Assembly: GCF_040882075.1 (NCBI RefSeq)
Contig: NZ_JBBEBZ010000164.1
Span: 9,407-73,406, forward strand
Source of the DNA: Nitriliruptor sp040882075
GTDB taxonomy: Bacteria > Actinomycetota > Nitriliruptoria > Nitriliruptorales > Nitriliruptoraceae
Length of the DNA stretch: 64,000 nt
Direction: 5' to 3'
Shown here piece after piece: positions 7,306 to 15,407 of this stretch; the stretch's first letter is position 1; each line of letters opens with the position of its first letter. The position numbers and the translations under genes are program-made. Under the pieces are notes generated by a model that was not told the origin of the DNA, made no database searches, and saw only the letters and a list, made by a program, of their open reading frames with translations.

Positions 7306-9063
7306 ATGTCTATCGATGACGTACATCCAGGAATCTCGCGTGCCCACATCGACGGTCCGGACGGCGTCCGTGTCCCGATCACCCGCGTGGCGTTGACGGC
7401 GACCAGCGGACGCTTCGGGGACGAGCCCAACGACCCGGTCGAGCTCTACACGACCTCCGGTCCCCACGGGGATCCCGACGTGGAGATCGACCTCGCCCGC
7501 GGCATCGCTGCGGTGCGTGAGACCTGGGTCCGAGATCGTGGCGATGTGGTGGAGGTCGGTTCAGCCCGCCCGTACGCGGCCGGCCCGGCAGCCGGCACCC
7601 GCCAGAGTCCTGCAGGTCCCGCCACCGCGGGGCCGGGTGAGGGACGGCCGATCCTGCGGGCGGCGCCGGGTCGCAACGTCACCCAGTTGCACTATGCGCG
7701 CCGCGGTGAGACCACGCCGGAGATGGCCTACGTGGCCGCGCGCGAGGGCGTCGAGCCGGAGACGGTCCGGGCGGCGATCGCCTCGGGACGGGCGATCCTT
7801 CCCAACAACGTCAACCACCTCGAGTCCGAGCCGATGGTCATCGGCCGCGACTTCGTCACGAAGGTCAACGCCAACATCGGCACCTCTGCGGTGACCTCCT
7901 CGATCGAGGAGGAGGTCGACAAGCTCGTGTGGGCCTGCCGCTGGGGCGCCGACAACGTCATGGACCTGTCCACGGGCGCGCACATCCATCCCACCCGCGA
8001 GTGGCTGATCCGCAACAGCCCCGTGCCCATCGGCACCGTGCCGATCTACCAGGCGCTGGAGAAGGTCGGCAACCAGCCCGAGGAGCTGACCTTCGAGCTG
8101 TTCCGCGACACGGTCGTCGAGCAGGCCGAGCAGGGCGTGGACTACATGACCATCCACGCCGGCGTCCGACTCCCCTACGTGCCGATGGCTGCGAACCGCG
8201 TCACCGGCATCGTCTCGCGCGGCGGATCGATCATGGCGGCCTGGTGCCTGGCCCACCACCGGGAGAGCTTCCTCTACGAGCGCTTCGACGAGCTGTGCGA
8301 GATCTTCGCCGCCTACGACGTCGCGTTCTCACTGGGCGACGGGATGCGGCCGGGCAGCGTCGCCGACGCCAACGACGAAGCGCAGTTCGCCGAACTCGAC
8401 ACCCTGGGTGAGCTCACGCGCCGGGCCTGGGAGCATGACGTGCAGGTCATGGTCGAGGGCCCGGGCCACGTCCCGCTCGACAAGGTCGTCGAGAACGTCA
8501 CCCGGCAGCAGCAGGTGTGCGACGGCGCACCCTTCTACACGCTCGGGCCCCTGGTCACCGACATCGCGCCGGGCTACGACCACATCACCTCGGGCATCGG
8601 CGCCGCGGTGATCGGCATGGCCGGCACCGCGATGCTCTGCTACGTCACGCCCAAGGAACATCTGGGCCTACCCGGACGCGACGACGTCAAGCAGGGGCTG
8701 ATCACCTACCGCATCGCCGCCCACGCCGCCGACGTCGCCAAGGGACATCCGGGCGCACAGCGCCGCGACGACGCGTTGTCCAAAGCGCGGTTCGAGTTCC
8801 GGTGGGAGGATCAGTTCAACCTCTCGTTGGATCCCGACACCGCCCGGGCGATGCACGACGAATCGCTGCCGGCGCCCGCAGCCAAGACCGCGCACTTCTG
8901 CTCGATGTGCGGGCCGGGCTTCTGCTCGATGCGTATCAGCCAGGACGTACGAGAGTACGCCGCCGAACGCGGGCTCGACGAGGTCGAGGCGCTGCACGTC
9001 GGCATGGAGGAGAAGGCCGAGGAGTTCCGCCGCCTCGGCGGCAGGCTCTACGTCGAGACCTGA
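7306..9063 (+). CDS. thiC: phosphomethylpyrimidine synthase ThiC
   Basis: This radical-SAM enzyme of 585 residues converts aminoimidazole ribotide to the HMP-phosphate half of thiamine. The sequence has the family block PNNVNHLESEPMVIGRDFV near residue 165. The C-terminal iron-sulfur motif CSMCGPGFCSM lies near residue 530, matching the CX2CX4C signature. Length is typical. The start at 7306 has a strong GGAGG box and lies directly after the TPP riboswitch. The 5'-deoxyadenosine-producing chemistry and cytosolic location are known for the family. It sits alone between the DUF6933 gene and bluB. Confidence 0.97.
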   Translation: MSIDDVHPGISRAHIDGPDGVRVPITRVALTATSGRFGDEPNDPVELYTTSGPHGDPDVEIDLARGIAAVRETWVRDRGDVVEVGSARPYAAGPAAGTRQSPAGPATAGPGEGRPILRAAPGRNVTQLHYARRGETTPEMAYVAAREGVEPETVRAAIASGRAILPNNVNHLESEPMVIGRDFVTKVNANIGTSAVTSSIEEEVDKLVWACRWGADNVMDLSTGAHIHPTREWLIRNSPVPIGTVPIYQALEKVGNQPEELTFELFRDTVVEQAEQGVDYMTIHAGVRLPYVPMAANRVTGIVSRGGSIMAAWCLAHHRESFLYERFDELCEIFAAYDVAFSLGDGMRPGSVADANDEAQFAELDTLGELTRRAWEHDVQVMVEGPGHVPLDKVVENVTRQQQVCDGAPFYTLGPLVTDIAPGYDHITSGIGAAVIGMAGTAMLCYVTPKEHLGLPGRDDVKQGLITYRIAAHAADVAKGHPGAQRRDDALSKARFEFRWEDQFNLSLDPDTARAMHDESLPAPAAKTAHFCSMCGPGFCSMRISQDVREYAAERGLDEVEALHVGMEEKAEEFRRLGGRLYVET

Positions 9064-9234
9064 TGGAGCCACGCGTGCGGCCAGCAGCCACACGGTGCCG
9101 GGACTGTGATGCCGCGGACCTGTGAGGATCTCCATGGGCAGGTATGCGGTCCAACGGACGTGGGCTCGGGTCTTCGCGATCGAGTGTCTCCCGAGCCGTC
9201 ATGCCGTGCCGAGCCCCCGGTAATGTCGGCCGCG

Positions 9235-9350
9235 GCAACAACCATGCGAGGTGTCGAACGAAGGAGAATCGGGAAGCCGGTGAGGATCCGGCACGTGGCC
9301 CGACACGGTGACCGAGGAGTACCGCTGCTGCGGCCTGAAGCGGAGCCCCG
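9235..9350 (+). promoter_or_regulatory. cobalamin riboswitch upstream of bluB
   Basis: The sequence has the B12-box order aatcgggaagccggtgagga, then tccggcacgtggcccgacac, then ggtgacc. The downstream arms end just before the bluB ATG at 9353. It is expected to repress bluB when adenosylcobalamin is abundant. Exact boundaries are approximate. Confidence 0.85.
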
Positions 9351-9352
9351 CC

Positions 9353-10090
9353 ATGTCCATGGACAGTCCAACGATGCCCCTCTACGACGCAATCCATGCA
9401 CGCCGCGACGTGCGCGGACAGTTCACGGGCGAACCCATCCCTGAGCGGACCCTGCGACGGGTGCTGGAAGCCGCCCATGCCGCACCCAGCGTCGGGCTCA
9501 CCCAGCCGTGGGACTACATCCTCGTGAACCACACCGACACACGCACACGATTCTGGCGGCACGTCGAGCAGGAACGCGCTGTCTTCGCCTCGACACTGGA
9601 TCCTCAGGCCGCGCAGCGCTTCGAGCGCATCAAGATCGACGGGGTCCTCGAGGCCTCGCTCGGCATCGTTGTCACCTACGACCCCAACCGGGGCGCCCCG
9701 GCCGTGCTGGGACGGCATGCGATCGCCGATACTGGCCTGTACTCGGTGTGCCTGTCGATCCAGAATCTGTGGCTGGCCGCGACCGCCGAAGGCCTCGGCG
9801 TCGGATGGGTCTCGTTCTACCGAGAGGAATTCCTCCAGGAACTGCTCGACATCCCGTCCACGATCCGACCCGTCGCGTGGCTGTGTATGGGTCCCGTGAC
9901 GCATCTCGAATCCGCCCCCGACCTCGAACGGCACGGATGGCGCCAACGTCAACCGCTGGAAGCAGCCCTCCGCATGGACCGGTGGGATCAGCGAGGAATC
10001 GTCTCACACCCCGATCAACGCCCCGGCCGACCCAACCGGTGCCGGGAGACCCAGATTCTCTCCCGGCTCTGGGAGCGGATCAGGCGATGA
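9353..10090 (+). CDS. bluB: 5,6-dimethylbenzimidazole synthase BluB
   Basis: This nitroreductase-like flavoenzyme of 245 residues cleaves reduced FMN with oxygen to make 5,6-dimethylbenzimidazole, the lower ligand of B12. Family blocks include ARRDVRGQF at the N terminus, HAAPSVGLTQPWDY and ADTGLYSVCLSIQNLWLAA. The ATG at 9353 was chosen because it follows the cobalamin riboswitch; an earlier in-frame start at 9308 would lie inside that element. Its 3' end overlaps the convergent cobS gene by 11 bases. BluB needs oxygen, in contrast with the anaerobic-type ring genes next door. Confidence 0.93.
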   Translation: MSMDSPTMPLYDAIHARRDVRGQFTGEPIPERTLRRVLEAAHAAPSVGLTQPWDYILVNHTDTRTRFWRHVEQERAVFASTLDPQAAQRFERIKIDGVLEASLGIVVTYDPNRGAPAVLGRHAIADTGLYSVCLSIQNLWLAATAEGLGVGWVSFYREEFLQELLDIPSTIRPVAWLCMGPVTHLESAPDLERHGWRQRQPLEAALRMDRWDQRGIVSHPDQRPGRPNRCRETQILSRLWERIRR

Positions 10091-10817
10091 TGGCGAGCAC
10101 CGCCACCTCGGCGACGACGCCGACCGCACCGACGAGGTCGCCGGACGCGGCACCGACGCGGCGTCGCCACCAGGCGGTCGAGCCTGCCGCGACCGCGGTG
10201 GCGGCCGCGATGACCGCGGCAACCTGCCACGGACCTACGCCGACGAGCAGCAACACCGCCACGGCCGTCATCAGCGACCAGGCCAGGACCGGCGGGGTGG
10301 CCGCGGCGGCGAGCGCGGTCGCGCTGCTTCCGCTGCTGCGGGGCGAGCCGGCCAGCGCGGCGACCATGGCGGCTCGGCCGACCACCGGTACGGCGATCAG
10401 CGCCCACGCCGGATGCGATCCGAACTCCCCGGTGTCCGCGGGGGCGGCCAAGATCAGAGCCACGAACGCCACCCTCATCAGCAGCACGATCACCAACGCC
10501 AGGGCGCCGAGTGCGCCGACGTGCGGATCGCGAGCCACCTCCAGCGCCTGCGGGCCTCGGCGGCGGGAGCCGACGACGTCCCCGATGTCGGCGACCGCGT
10601 CGAGGTGCAATCCCCCGGTGACGATCGCATCCACCGTCACCACGATGACGGCGGCCACGAGAGGATCCCACCACGCGAGGGCGCCCACCGCGACACCGGC
10701 CCAGAGACCGCCGATGACCAGTCCGACGATCGGGAAGGCGATCAGGGCTCCGCGGCCCGGAGCGGCATGGAGCCTCCCGACCGGCAGGATGGTGAGGAAG
10801 CCCAGCGCCGCCCGCAC
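10080..10817 (-). CDS. cobS: cobalamin synthase CobS (adenosylcobinamide-GDP ribazoletransferase)
   Basis: This integral membrane protein joins adenosylcobinamide-GDP to alpha-ribazole (phosphate), the last assembly step of B12. The motif GGLHLDAVADIGD near residue 65 is the family signature. Several hydrophobic segments (VGLVIGGLWAGVAVGALA and others) predict a polytopic protein. A GTG at 10817 lies one base after the cobT stop and gives the usual N terminus VRAALGFLTILPVGR. An ATG at 10853, inside cobT, is the longer alternative. It is the last gene of the cobalamin operon. Confidence 0.92.
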   Translation of the reverse strand: MRAALGFLTILPVGRLHAAPGRGALIAFPIVGLVIGGLWAGVAVGALAWWDPLVAAVIVVTVDAIVTGGLHLDAVADIGDVVGSRRRGPQALEVARDPHVGALGALALVIVLLMRVAFVALILAAPADTGEFGSHPAWALIAVPVVGRAAMVAALAGSPRSSGSSATALAAAATPPVLAWSLMTAVAVLLLVGVGPWQVAAVIAAATAVAAGSTAWWRRRVGAASGDLVGAVGVVAEVAVLAIIA

Positions 10818-10818
10818 A

Positions 10819-11871
10819 TCAGGCCCCGAGGACGTCGTCGAGCGTCGCGACATCCCGGAGTGCGGCTGCAGCAGCTCGGATCGTCGGAACCGCGAGCAGA
10901 GCGCCCGTGCCCTCTCCCAGACGTAGCGCGAGATCGAGCAACGGACTCAGGCCGAGGTGATCGAGCGCTGCCGTCGCACCCGGTTCGGTGGAGCGGTGCC
11001 CGGCGACGAGGTAGCCGCGGGAGGCAGGGGCGAGAGCGACCGCAGCGAGTGCAGCCGCACCGGCATTGACGCCATCGAGCAGGACGGGAACCCGCGCGGC
11101 GCCGCCCGCCAGGATCACCCCGACGAGCGCAGCGTGTTCCAGTCCACCGAGCCCGGCCAGGGTCGCGAACGGGTCGTCGCCCGCGTGCCGCGCCACCCCC
11201 GCTGCGACAGCCTCGATCTTCCGAGCGAGCATGAGGTCGTCGATGCCGGTGCCGCGCCCCGTCACCTCGATGGGCGAACGACCGGTGAAGGCGGCGATGA
11301 GGGCTGCTGCAGCGGTCGTGTTCGCGATCCCCATGTCGCCGGTGACGAGGACGTCGACACCGGTGGAGATCAGTTCCTCGGCGACGCCGGAGCCGGCGAG
11401 TATGGCCGTCACGCACTCGTCTGCGGTCATGGCCGGTTCGACGCTGAGGTCCCGGGTACCTGCGCGCACGTTGGAGCGGCGGAGGCGGGGGTGGTCCTCC
11501 AAGCGGGTCGCCACCCCGACGTCCAGCACGCTGACCCGTGCTCCGACGGCTGCCGCGAAGGCATTGGCGGTGGCTCGGCCACCGCAGAACGTCTGCACCA
11601 TCATGGCGGTGACCGTCTGCGGCCACGGGCTGACGTCCTGCGCATGGACACCGTGATCGCCGGCAGCGATCACGAGACCGGGATCGCTCACCGCCGGGGG
11701 TGGGCAGCGACCCGCGATCGCCGCCAACTGCGCGCCGAGGTCCTCCAGGCGACCGAGCGCGCCCGGCGGCGTGGCGAGCGCCGCATGCCGCTGTCGGGCG
11801 GCGTCCGCCGCTGCGGCATCGGCGGGGACGATGCCCTCGAGCAGATCGATCAGGGGTTGGGGCAACGTCAT
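10819..11871 (-). CDS. cobT: nicotinate-nucleotide:DMB phosphoribosyltransferase CobT
   Basis: This protein of 350 residues makes alpha-ribazole-5'-phosphate from nicotinate mononucleotide and dimethylbenzimidazole, the product of BluB. Conserved blocks are TPPGALGRLEDL, AAGDHGVHAQDVSPWP, GDMGIANTTAAAAL and the C-terminal RLGEGTGALLA with the catalytic glutamate. Its ATG overlaps the stop of the upstream fusion gene (ATGA). Confidence 0.95.
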   Translation of the reverse strand: MTLPQPLIDLLEGIVPADAAAADAARQRHAALATPPGALGRLEDLGAQLAAIAGRCPPPAVSDPGLVIAAGDHGVHAQDVSPWPQTVTAMMVQTFCGGRATANAFAAAVGARVSVLDVGVATRLEDHPRLRRSNVRAGTRDLSVEPAMTADECVTAILAGSGVAEELISTGVDVLVTGDMGIANTTAAAALIAAFTGRSPIEVTGRGTGIDDLMLARKIEAVAAGVARHAGDDPFATLAGLGGLEHAALVGVILAGGAARVPVLLDGVNAGAAALAAVALAPASRGYLVAGHRSTEPGATAALDHLGLSPLLDLALRLGEGTGALLAVPTIRAAAAALRDVATLDDVLGA

Positions 11872-13553
11872 GCGTGCGGTCCTTGGGCTTCGTCGTGCAG
11901 ATCGGGTGAGCGCTGGGGAGCGTCTCGGATCGGTCCCTCACCGAGATGCCGGGCGACGGCCGCGGCCAGTCGCTCGTTGATCTCGCGCGTTCGGACCGCC
12001 ACACGCACGTAGTGGGCGTCCAGGCCCGGGAAGGTGTCACCGCGTCGGACCGCGATGCCGTCCTCGAGAAGCCGTTCACGCAGATCGGGCTGCGGGGTGT
12101 GCAGCAGCACGAAGTTGGCTGCCGCGTCCCACGCAGTCACGCGAGGGATGGCACGCATCGCGTCGAGCAGGTGGGCGCGCACGTCCGCCACCGCCTGTGC
12201 CCGGAGACGACGCTCGTCCTCTGCTTGGCACAAGGCGATCATCGCGTCCAGAGCAAGGGTGTCGACCGCCCACGGTTGACGAGCCGATCCCAACCTGCCT
12301 GCGAGTTCTGGATGAGCGACGAGGTAGCCGACCCGGAGGCCGGCGAGACCCCACAGCTTGGTGAAGCTGCGCAGCACCACGAGACCCGGAAGATCACCTC
12401 GGGCGGCGATACCCGTCGCGTCGGGGAGGAACTCGGCGAACGCCTCGTCCACCACCACCGTCCGACCCGGTCGACACAGTTCGGCGATCGTGGATTCGGC
12501 GTCGACGATCCCCGTGGGGTTGTCAGGTCGGCCGACGACGACCAGGTCGGCTTGCTCGGGCACGTCGGCCACATCGAGGCGCCACGTTTCCGGATCGCGT
12601 TGCACCCTCACGACCGGGACGCCAGCGTCCCTGAGCGCGGCCTCGGCCTCCGTGAAGCCGGGATGCACACAGGCGGCCGAACGCGGGGCGAGCACCCGCG
12701 GCAGGAGCCAGAACCCGTCGGCCGCACCCGCTAGCACGACGATCTCCGCCGGATCGCGGCCGTGGCGCCCCGCCAACGCGGTCCGCGCCGCGGTGTCGTC
12801 GGGATAGCCGGCGAGGTCGTCGAGACATCCGGCCAGCCGCTCGCGGAGCCACGTCGGGGGACCATCGAGGACGTTGACCGCGAGATCGAGCGCACCTGGC
12901 GGCACCTGACGATCGCCGTGGTCGCGCAGCGTCGTGACGCCGGGCGACGCGGCGTCAGGCCATCCGCGGTCGCCCGCGATGGGGGAGCCGGCTGGCGCGG
13001 CAAGCCCGAGCGCCCGTCCCGCCACGAGGAGGCTCGCCCGGTCCGCGAGCGCACTCAGCCGCTGGGTGACCCGACCGTGGACGTCGACGTACCGGCGCAC
13101 CGATGCACCGATCGGGATGATGCCGACGCCCGGCTGTCCGGCGATGAGGATGGTGTCCCCCACACGGCCGGCGGCGAGACGCCACCAGGTCTCGGCCTCG
13201 TGAACGATCCGGTCGACCGCCGCCTGCCCTTCGGCGCCGAGCGGCGCGACGTCCACCTCGCTCCACAGCCCGGCCGCGCTCATCTGGGTCACCAACCAAC
13301 CTTCGAGGTCGTCGATGACCACCGTGGCGGTCGCTGCGACATCGCGCAGCACCTCGGCGATGTCGGTGGTCTCGTCGACACGCCAGTGTCCGGGACGCCG
13401 CCGGCGGTGCGCGTCGATGCGCTCGGCCATCTCCTCGTCAGAGGCTCGGCCCGTCGCCACGCACACCACGGGAGCGCCACCGGCGGTCGCCACCGTTTCG
13501 GCGTAGCTGCTCTTGCCAGACGAGGTACCGCCGAGCACGAGGTGGGTGGTCAC
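11868..13553 (-). CDS. CobU-CobC fusion: adenosylcobinamide kinase/guanylyltransferase plus PLP decarboxylase
   Basis: This protein of 561 residues joins two enzymes. Residues 1 to about 185 are CobU/CobP, with the P-loop LGGTSSGKS at the N terminus, and phosphorylate and guanylylate adenosylcobinamide. Residues about 220-550 are a fold-type I PLP enzyme of the CobD/CobC threonine-phosphate decarboxylase group. Its lysine motif is SFTKLWGLAGLRVGY and its substrate-loop motif GRPDNPTG. That half should make the aminopropanol phosphate used by the CobD/CbiB gene of this operon. The GTG start overlaps the cbiX stop (GTGA). No frameshift separates the halves. The decarboxylase assignment rests on context; the family also includes histidinol-phosphate aminotransferases. 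Confidence 0.9.
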   Translation of the reverse strand: MTTHLVLGGTSSGKSSYAETVATAGGAPVVCVATGRASDEEMAERIDAHRRRRPGHWRVDETTDIAEVLRDVAATATVVIDDLEGWLVTQMSAAGLWSEVDVAPLGAEGQAAVDRIVHEAETWWRLAAGRVGDTILIAGQPGVGIIPIGASVRRYVDVHGRVTQRLSALADRASLLVAGRALGLAAPAGSPIAGDRGWPDAASPGVTTLRDHGDRQVPPGALDLAVNVLDGPPTWLRERLAGCLDDLAGYPDDTAARTALAGRHGRDPAEIVVLAGAADGFWLLPRVLAPRSAACVHPGFTEAEAALRDAGVPVVRVQRDPETWRLDVADVPEQADLVVVGRPDNPTGIVDAESTIAELCRPGRTVVVDEAFAEFLPDATGIAARGDLPGLVVLRSFTKLWGLAGLRVGYLVAHPELAGRLGSARQPWAVDTLALDAMIALCQAEDERRLRAQAVADVRAHLLDAMRAIPRVTAWDAAANFVLLHTPQPDLRERLLEDGIAVRRGDTFPGLDAHYVRVAVRTREINERLAAAVARHLGEGPIRDAPQRSPDLHDEAQGPHA

Positions 13554-14512
13554 GAGCGCTCGGCCGGAGCGGCCGCCCCGTCCTGATGAGCGTGGGCATG
13601 GTCGCCATGCCCGTGGCCGTGGTCGTGGTCGTGCTCATGCCCGTGGCTGTGGCCGTGTGTTCCAGGGTCGTCGGGATGCTCGTGCAGTGTCTGCGGCTGA
13701 CCGACGCGCTCTTCGAAACCGGGCAGGGCGACGCGGTACTGGCACGTGTCACAGTTGGCGATCGCTCCTCCGGCATCGGACTCATCCGCCCGTGCGAGCA
13801 GGAGCTCGGCCACCCGGACGTCGGGCCCGAGGTAGTCGACATCGATCACCTCGATGTCGGGGTGATCGTCCGCCCACGCGCGGGTCTGGTCCCGGATCCG
13901 CCGCTCGAGCACACCGGTGAACAGGAAGTAGGGCATCACCGCGATACGACCGGCCCCCAGACGACGACAGCGTTCCAGCGCCTCGGGGACCGAGGGCTTC
14001 GCAAGGCTGATGAACCCCGGCTCGACGAGCGGCCAGGGCCGCCCCTCCCACAACATCCGAGCGACCTTGGCGATGTCCCCGTTCGCATCGGGATCGGAGG
14101 CTCCACGACCGACCAGTACGACAGCCGTGTCCTCGCGCTGCGCCTCCGGCACCGCCGAATCCAACCGCTCCGCCGCCGTCTCCAACAACTCAGGACGGAT
14201 ACCGAGCGGGCGGCCGTAGCGGAACGTCACGCCGGGGTTGCGGAGCCGCTCACGCGCGATCGCGGCAGGCACATCACCCTTCGCATGTCCCGCACCCAGC
14301 AGCACCAGCGGCACGACGGTGATGTCGTCCACCCCCTCGTCAACCATCTCTGCGACGACGTCAGCGATCGGCGGCGGACAGAGTTCGAGATAGCCGAGCT
14401 CGACACGCAGCTTGGGTCGCTGGGCACGGACCACCTCCAGCAGCCGCGAGCACTCGTCCTGACCGGCATCGTCACGGGTGCCGTGGCCGACGATCAACAT
14501 GGCATGACTCAC
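13550..14512 (-). CDS. cbiX: sirohydrochlorin cobaltochelatase CbiX with His-rich tail
   Basis: This long-form CbiX of 320 residues inserts cobalt into sirohydrochlorin at the start of the early-cobalt (anaerobic) route. The first half begins LIVGHGTRD with the metal-binding histidine. The second half repeats the fold (VVLVGRGASDPDANGD). A CDTC pair precedes a tail of about 30 residues, half of them histidine (for example HGHSHGHEHDHDHGHGHGDH), a likely cobalt or nickel store. The GTG at 14512 overlaps the cobH stop (GTGA); an ATG at 14500 is the alternative. Confidence 0.93.
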   Translation of the reverse strand: MSHAMLIVGHGTRDDAGQDECSRLLEVVRAQRPKLRVELGYLELCPPPIADVVAEMVDEGVDDITVVPLVLLGAGHAKGDVPAAIARERLRNPGVTFRYGRPLGIRPELLETAAERLDSAVPEAQREDTAVVLVGRGASDPDANGDIAKVARMLWEGRPWPLVEPGFISLAKPSVPEALERCRRLGAGRIAVMPYFLFTGVLERRIRDQTRAWADDHPDIEVIDVDYLGPDVRVAELLLARADESDAGGAIANCDTCQYRVALPGFEERVGQPQTLHEHPDDPGTHGHSHGHEHDHDHGHGHGDHAHAHQDGAAAPAERS

Positions 14513-15204
14513 GAGGAGGACTCCTGGCTGGGTGACGGGGTTGAGGCAGGCGACGGGATGCGCGACGTCGAAGGCGAACCGGGGGGCGTCGCCGTGGCGG
14601 TGTAGAGCAGGGCGTTGACGGCGGATGCCGCGACGGCCGAGCCTCCCCGTTCGCTGAGATTCGAGACGGACGGGAGGCCCGACGCACGCAGCTCGGCCTT
14701 GGCTTCGACGGCGCCGACGAATCCGACCGGCAACCCGATGACGAGCGCCGGCTCCTGCGCGTGGGCGATCACCGCGACCAACGCGGTGGGGGCGTTGCCC
14801 ACGACCCAGATCGCGCCCGGCCCCACCCGCTCTGCGGCCATCGTGATCGCCGTCGCGCTGCGCGTCGTGCCCGACGCGGCCGCATGGTCCGCGACATCGG
14901 GGTCGGTGAGTGGCACCTCGACGTCCGTGCTGGTGATACCGGCGGCGACCATGTGACTGTCGGCGACGATCGGCGCTCCGGCCGCGAGCGCTTCCCAGCC
15001 GCGCACCAGCGCCGCCTCGTCGAGCACCAGGTCGTCGAGGTAGCGCATATCGGCGGCGCTGTGGACCACCCGCCGGGCCACGGCGCGCGACAGCCAGGGC
15101 AGACGCGACAGATCGGCGCGCGAGGCCAGGATGCGCATGCTCTGCACCTCGATGGGGTGAACATGGTCGCGCCCCATGGACCGCGGAGCCCCCGGGCGCG
15201 TCAC
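14509..15204 (-). CDS. cobH: precorrin-8X methylmutase CobH/CbiC
   Basis: This enzyme moves the C11 methyl group to C12, giving hydrogenobyrinate or its cobalt form. Signatures are HPIEVQSMRILASR near the N terminus, the VGNAPTALVAVI block and GLPVGFVGAVEAKAEL. I chose the GTG at 15204 because it overlaps the ferredoxin stop by four bases (GTGA), the pattern of the whole operon. The ATG at 15177 gives 222 instead of 231 residues. The C terminus is an unusual Ser/Pro-rich tail of about 30 residues. Confidence 0.93.
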   Translation of the reverse strand: MTRPGAPRSMGRDHVHPIEVQSMRILASRADLSRLPWLSRAVARRVVHSAADMRYLDDLVLDEAALVRGWEALAAGAPIVADSHMVAAGITSTDVEVPLTDPDVADHAAASGTTRSATAITMAAERVGPGAIWVVGNAPTALVAVIAHAQEPALVIGLPVGFVGAVEAKAELRASGLPSVSNLSERGGSAVAASAVNALLYTATATPPGSPSTSRIPSPASTPSPSQESSS

Positions 15205-15407
15205 GAGCCCTGCTCCGCGAGCGGCACGATGGCCTCGGCCGGGCAGACCTCCGCGCACTCGCCACAGCCGGTGCAGCGCTCGTCGAGCACGACCAGGGGG
15301 ACGCCGACGCCGCGATCGGCGACCCGGATGCAGCGCTCCGGGCAGGTCACCAGGCAGGCACCGCAGGCGGTGCAGTTCGGCAGCACGGTGAAGGTGTCGG
15401 CCATCAC
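15201..15407 (-). CDS. 2x[4Fe-4S] ferredoxin
   Basis: This small protein of 68 residues has two cluster motifs, CTACGACLVTCPERC and CTGCGECAEVCPAEA, which together bind two [4Fe-4S] clusters. It overlaps its neighbours on both sides (cbiG-cobJ stop at 15404, cobH start at 15204), so it is an integral operon member. It probably supplies electrons to a redox step of corrin synthesis. Candidates are ring reduction or cobalt reduction before adenosylation. The partner cannot be told from sequence. Confidence 0.9.
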   Translation of the reverse strand: MMADTFTVLPNCTACGACLVTCPERCIRVADRGVGVPLVVLDERCTGCGECAEVCPAEAIVPLAEQGS

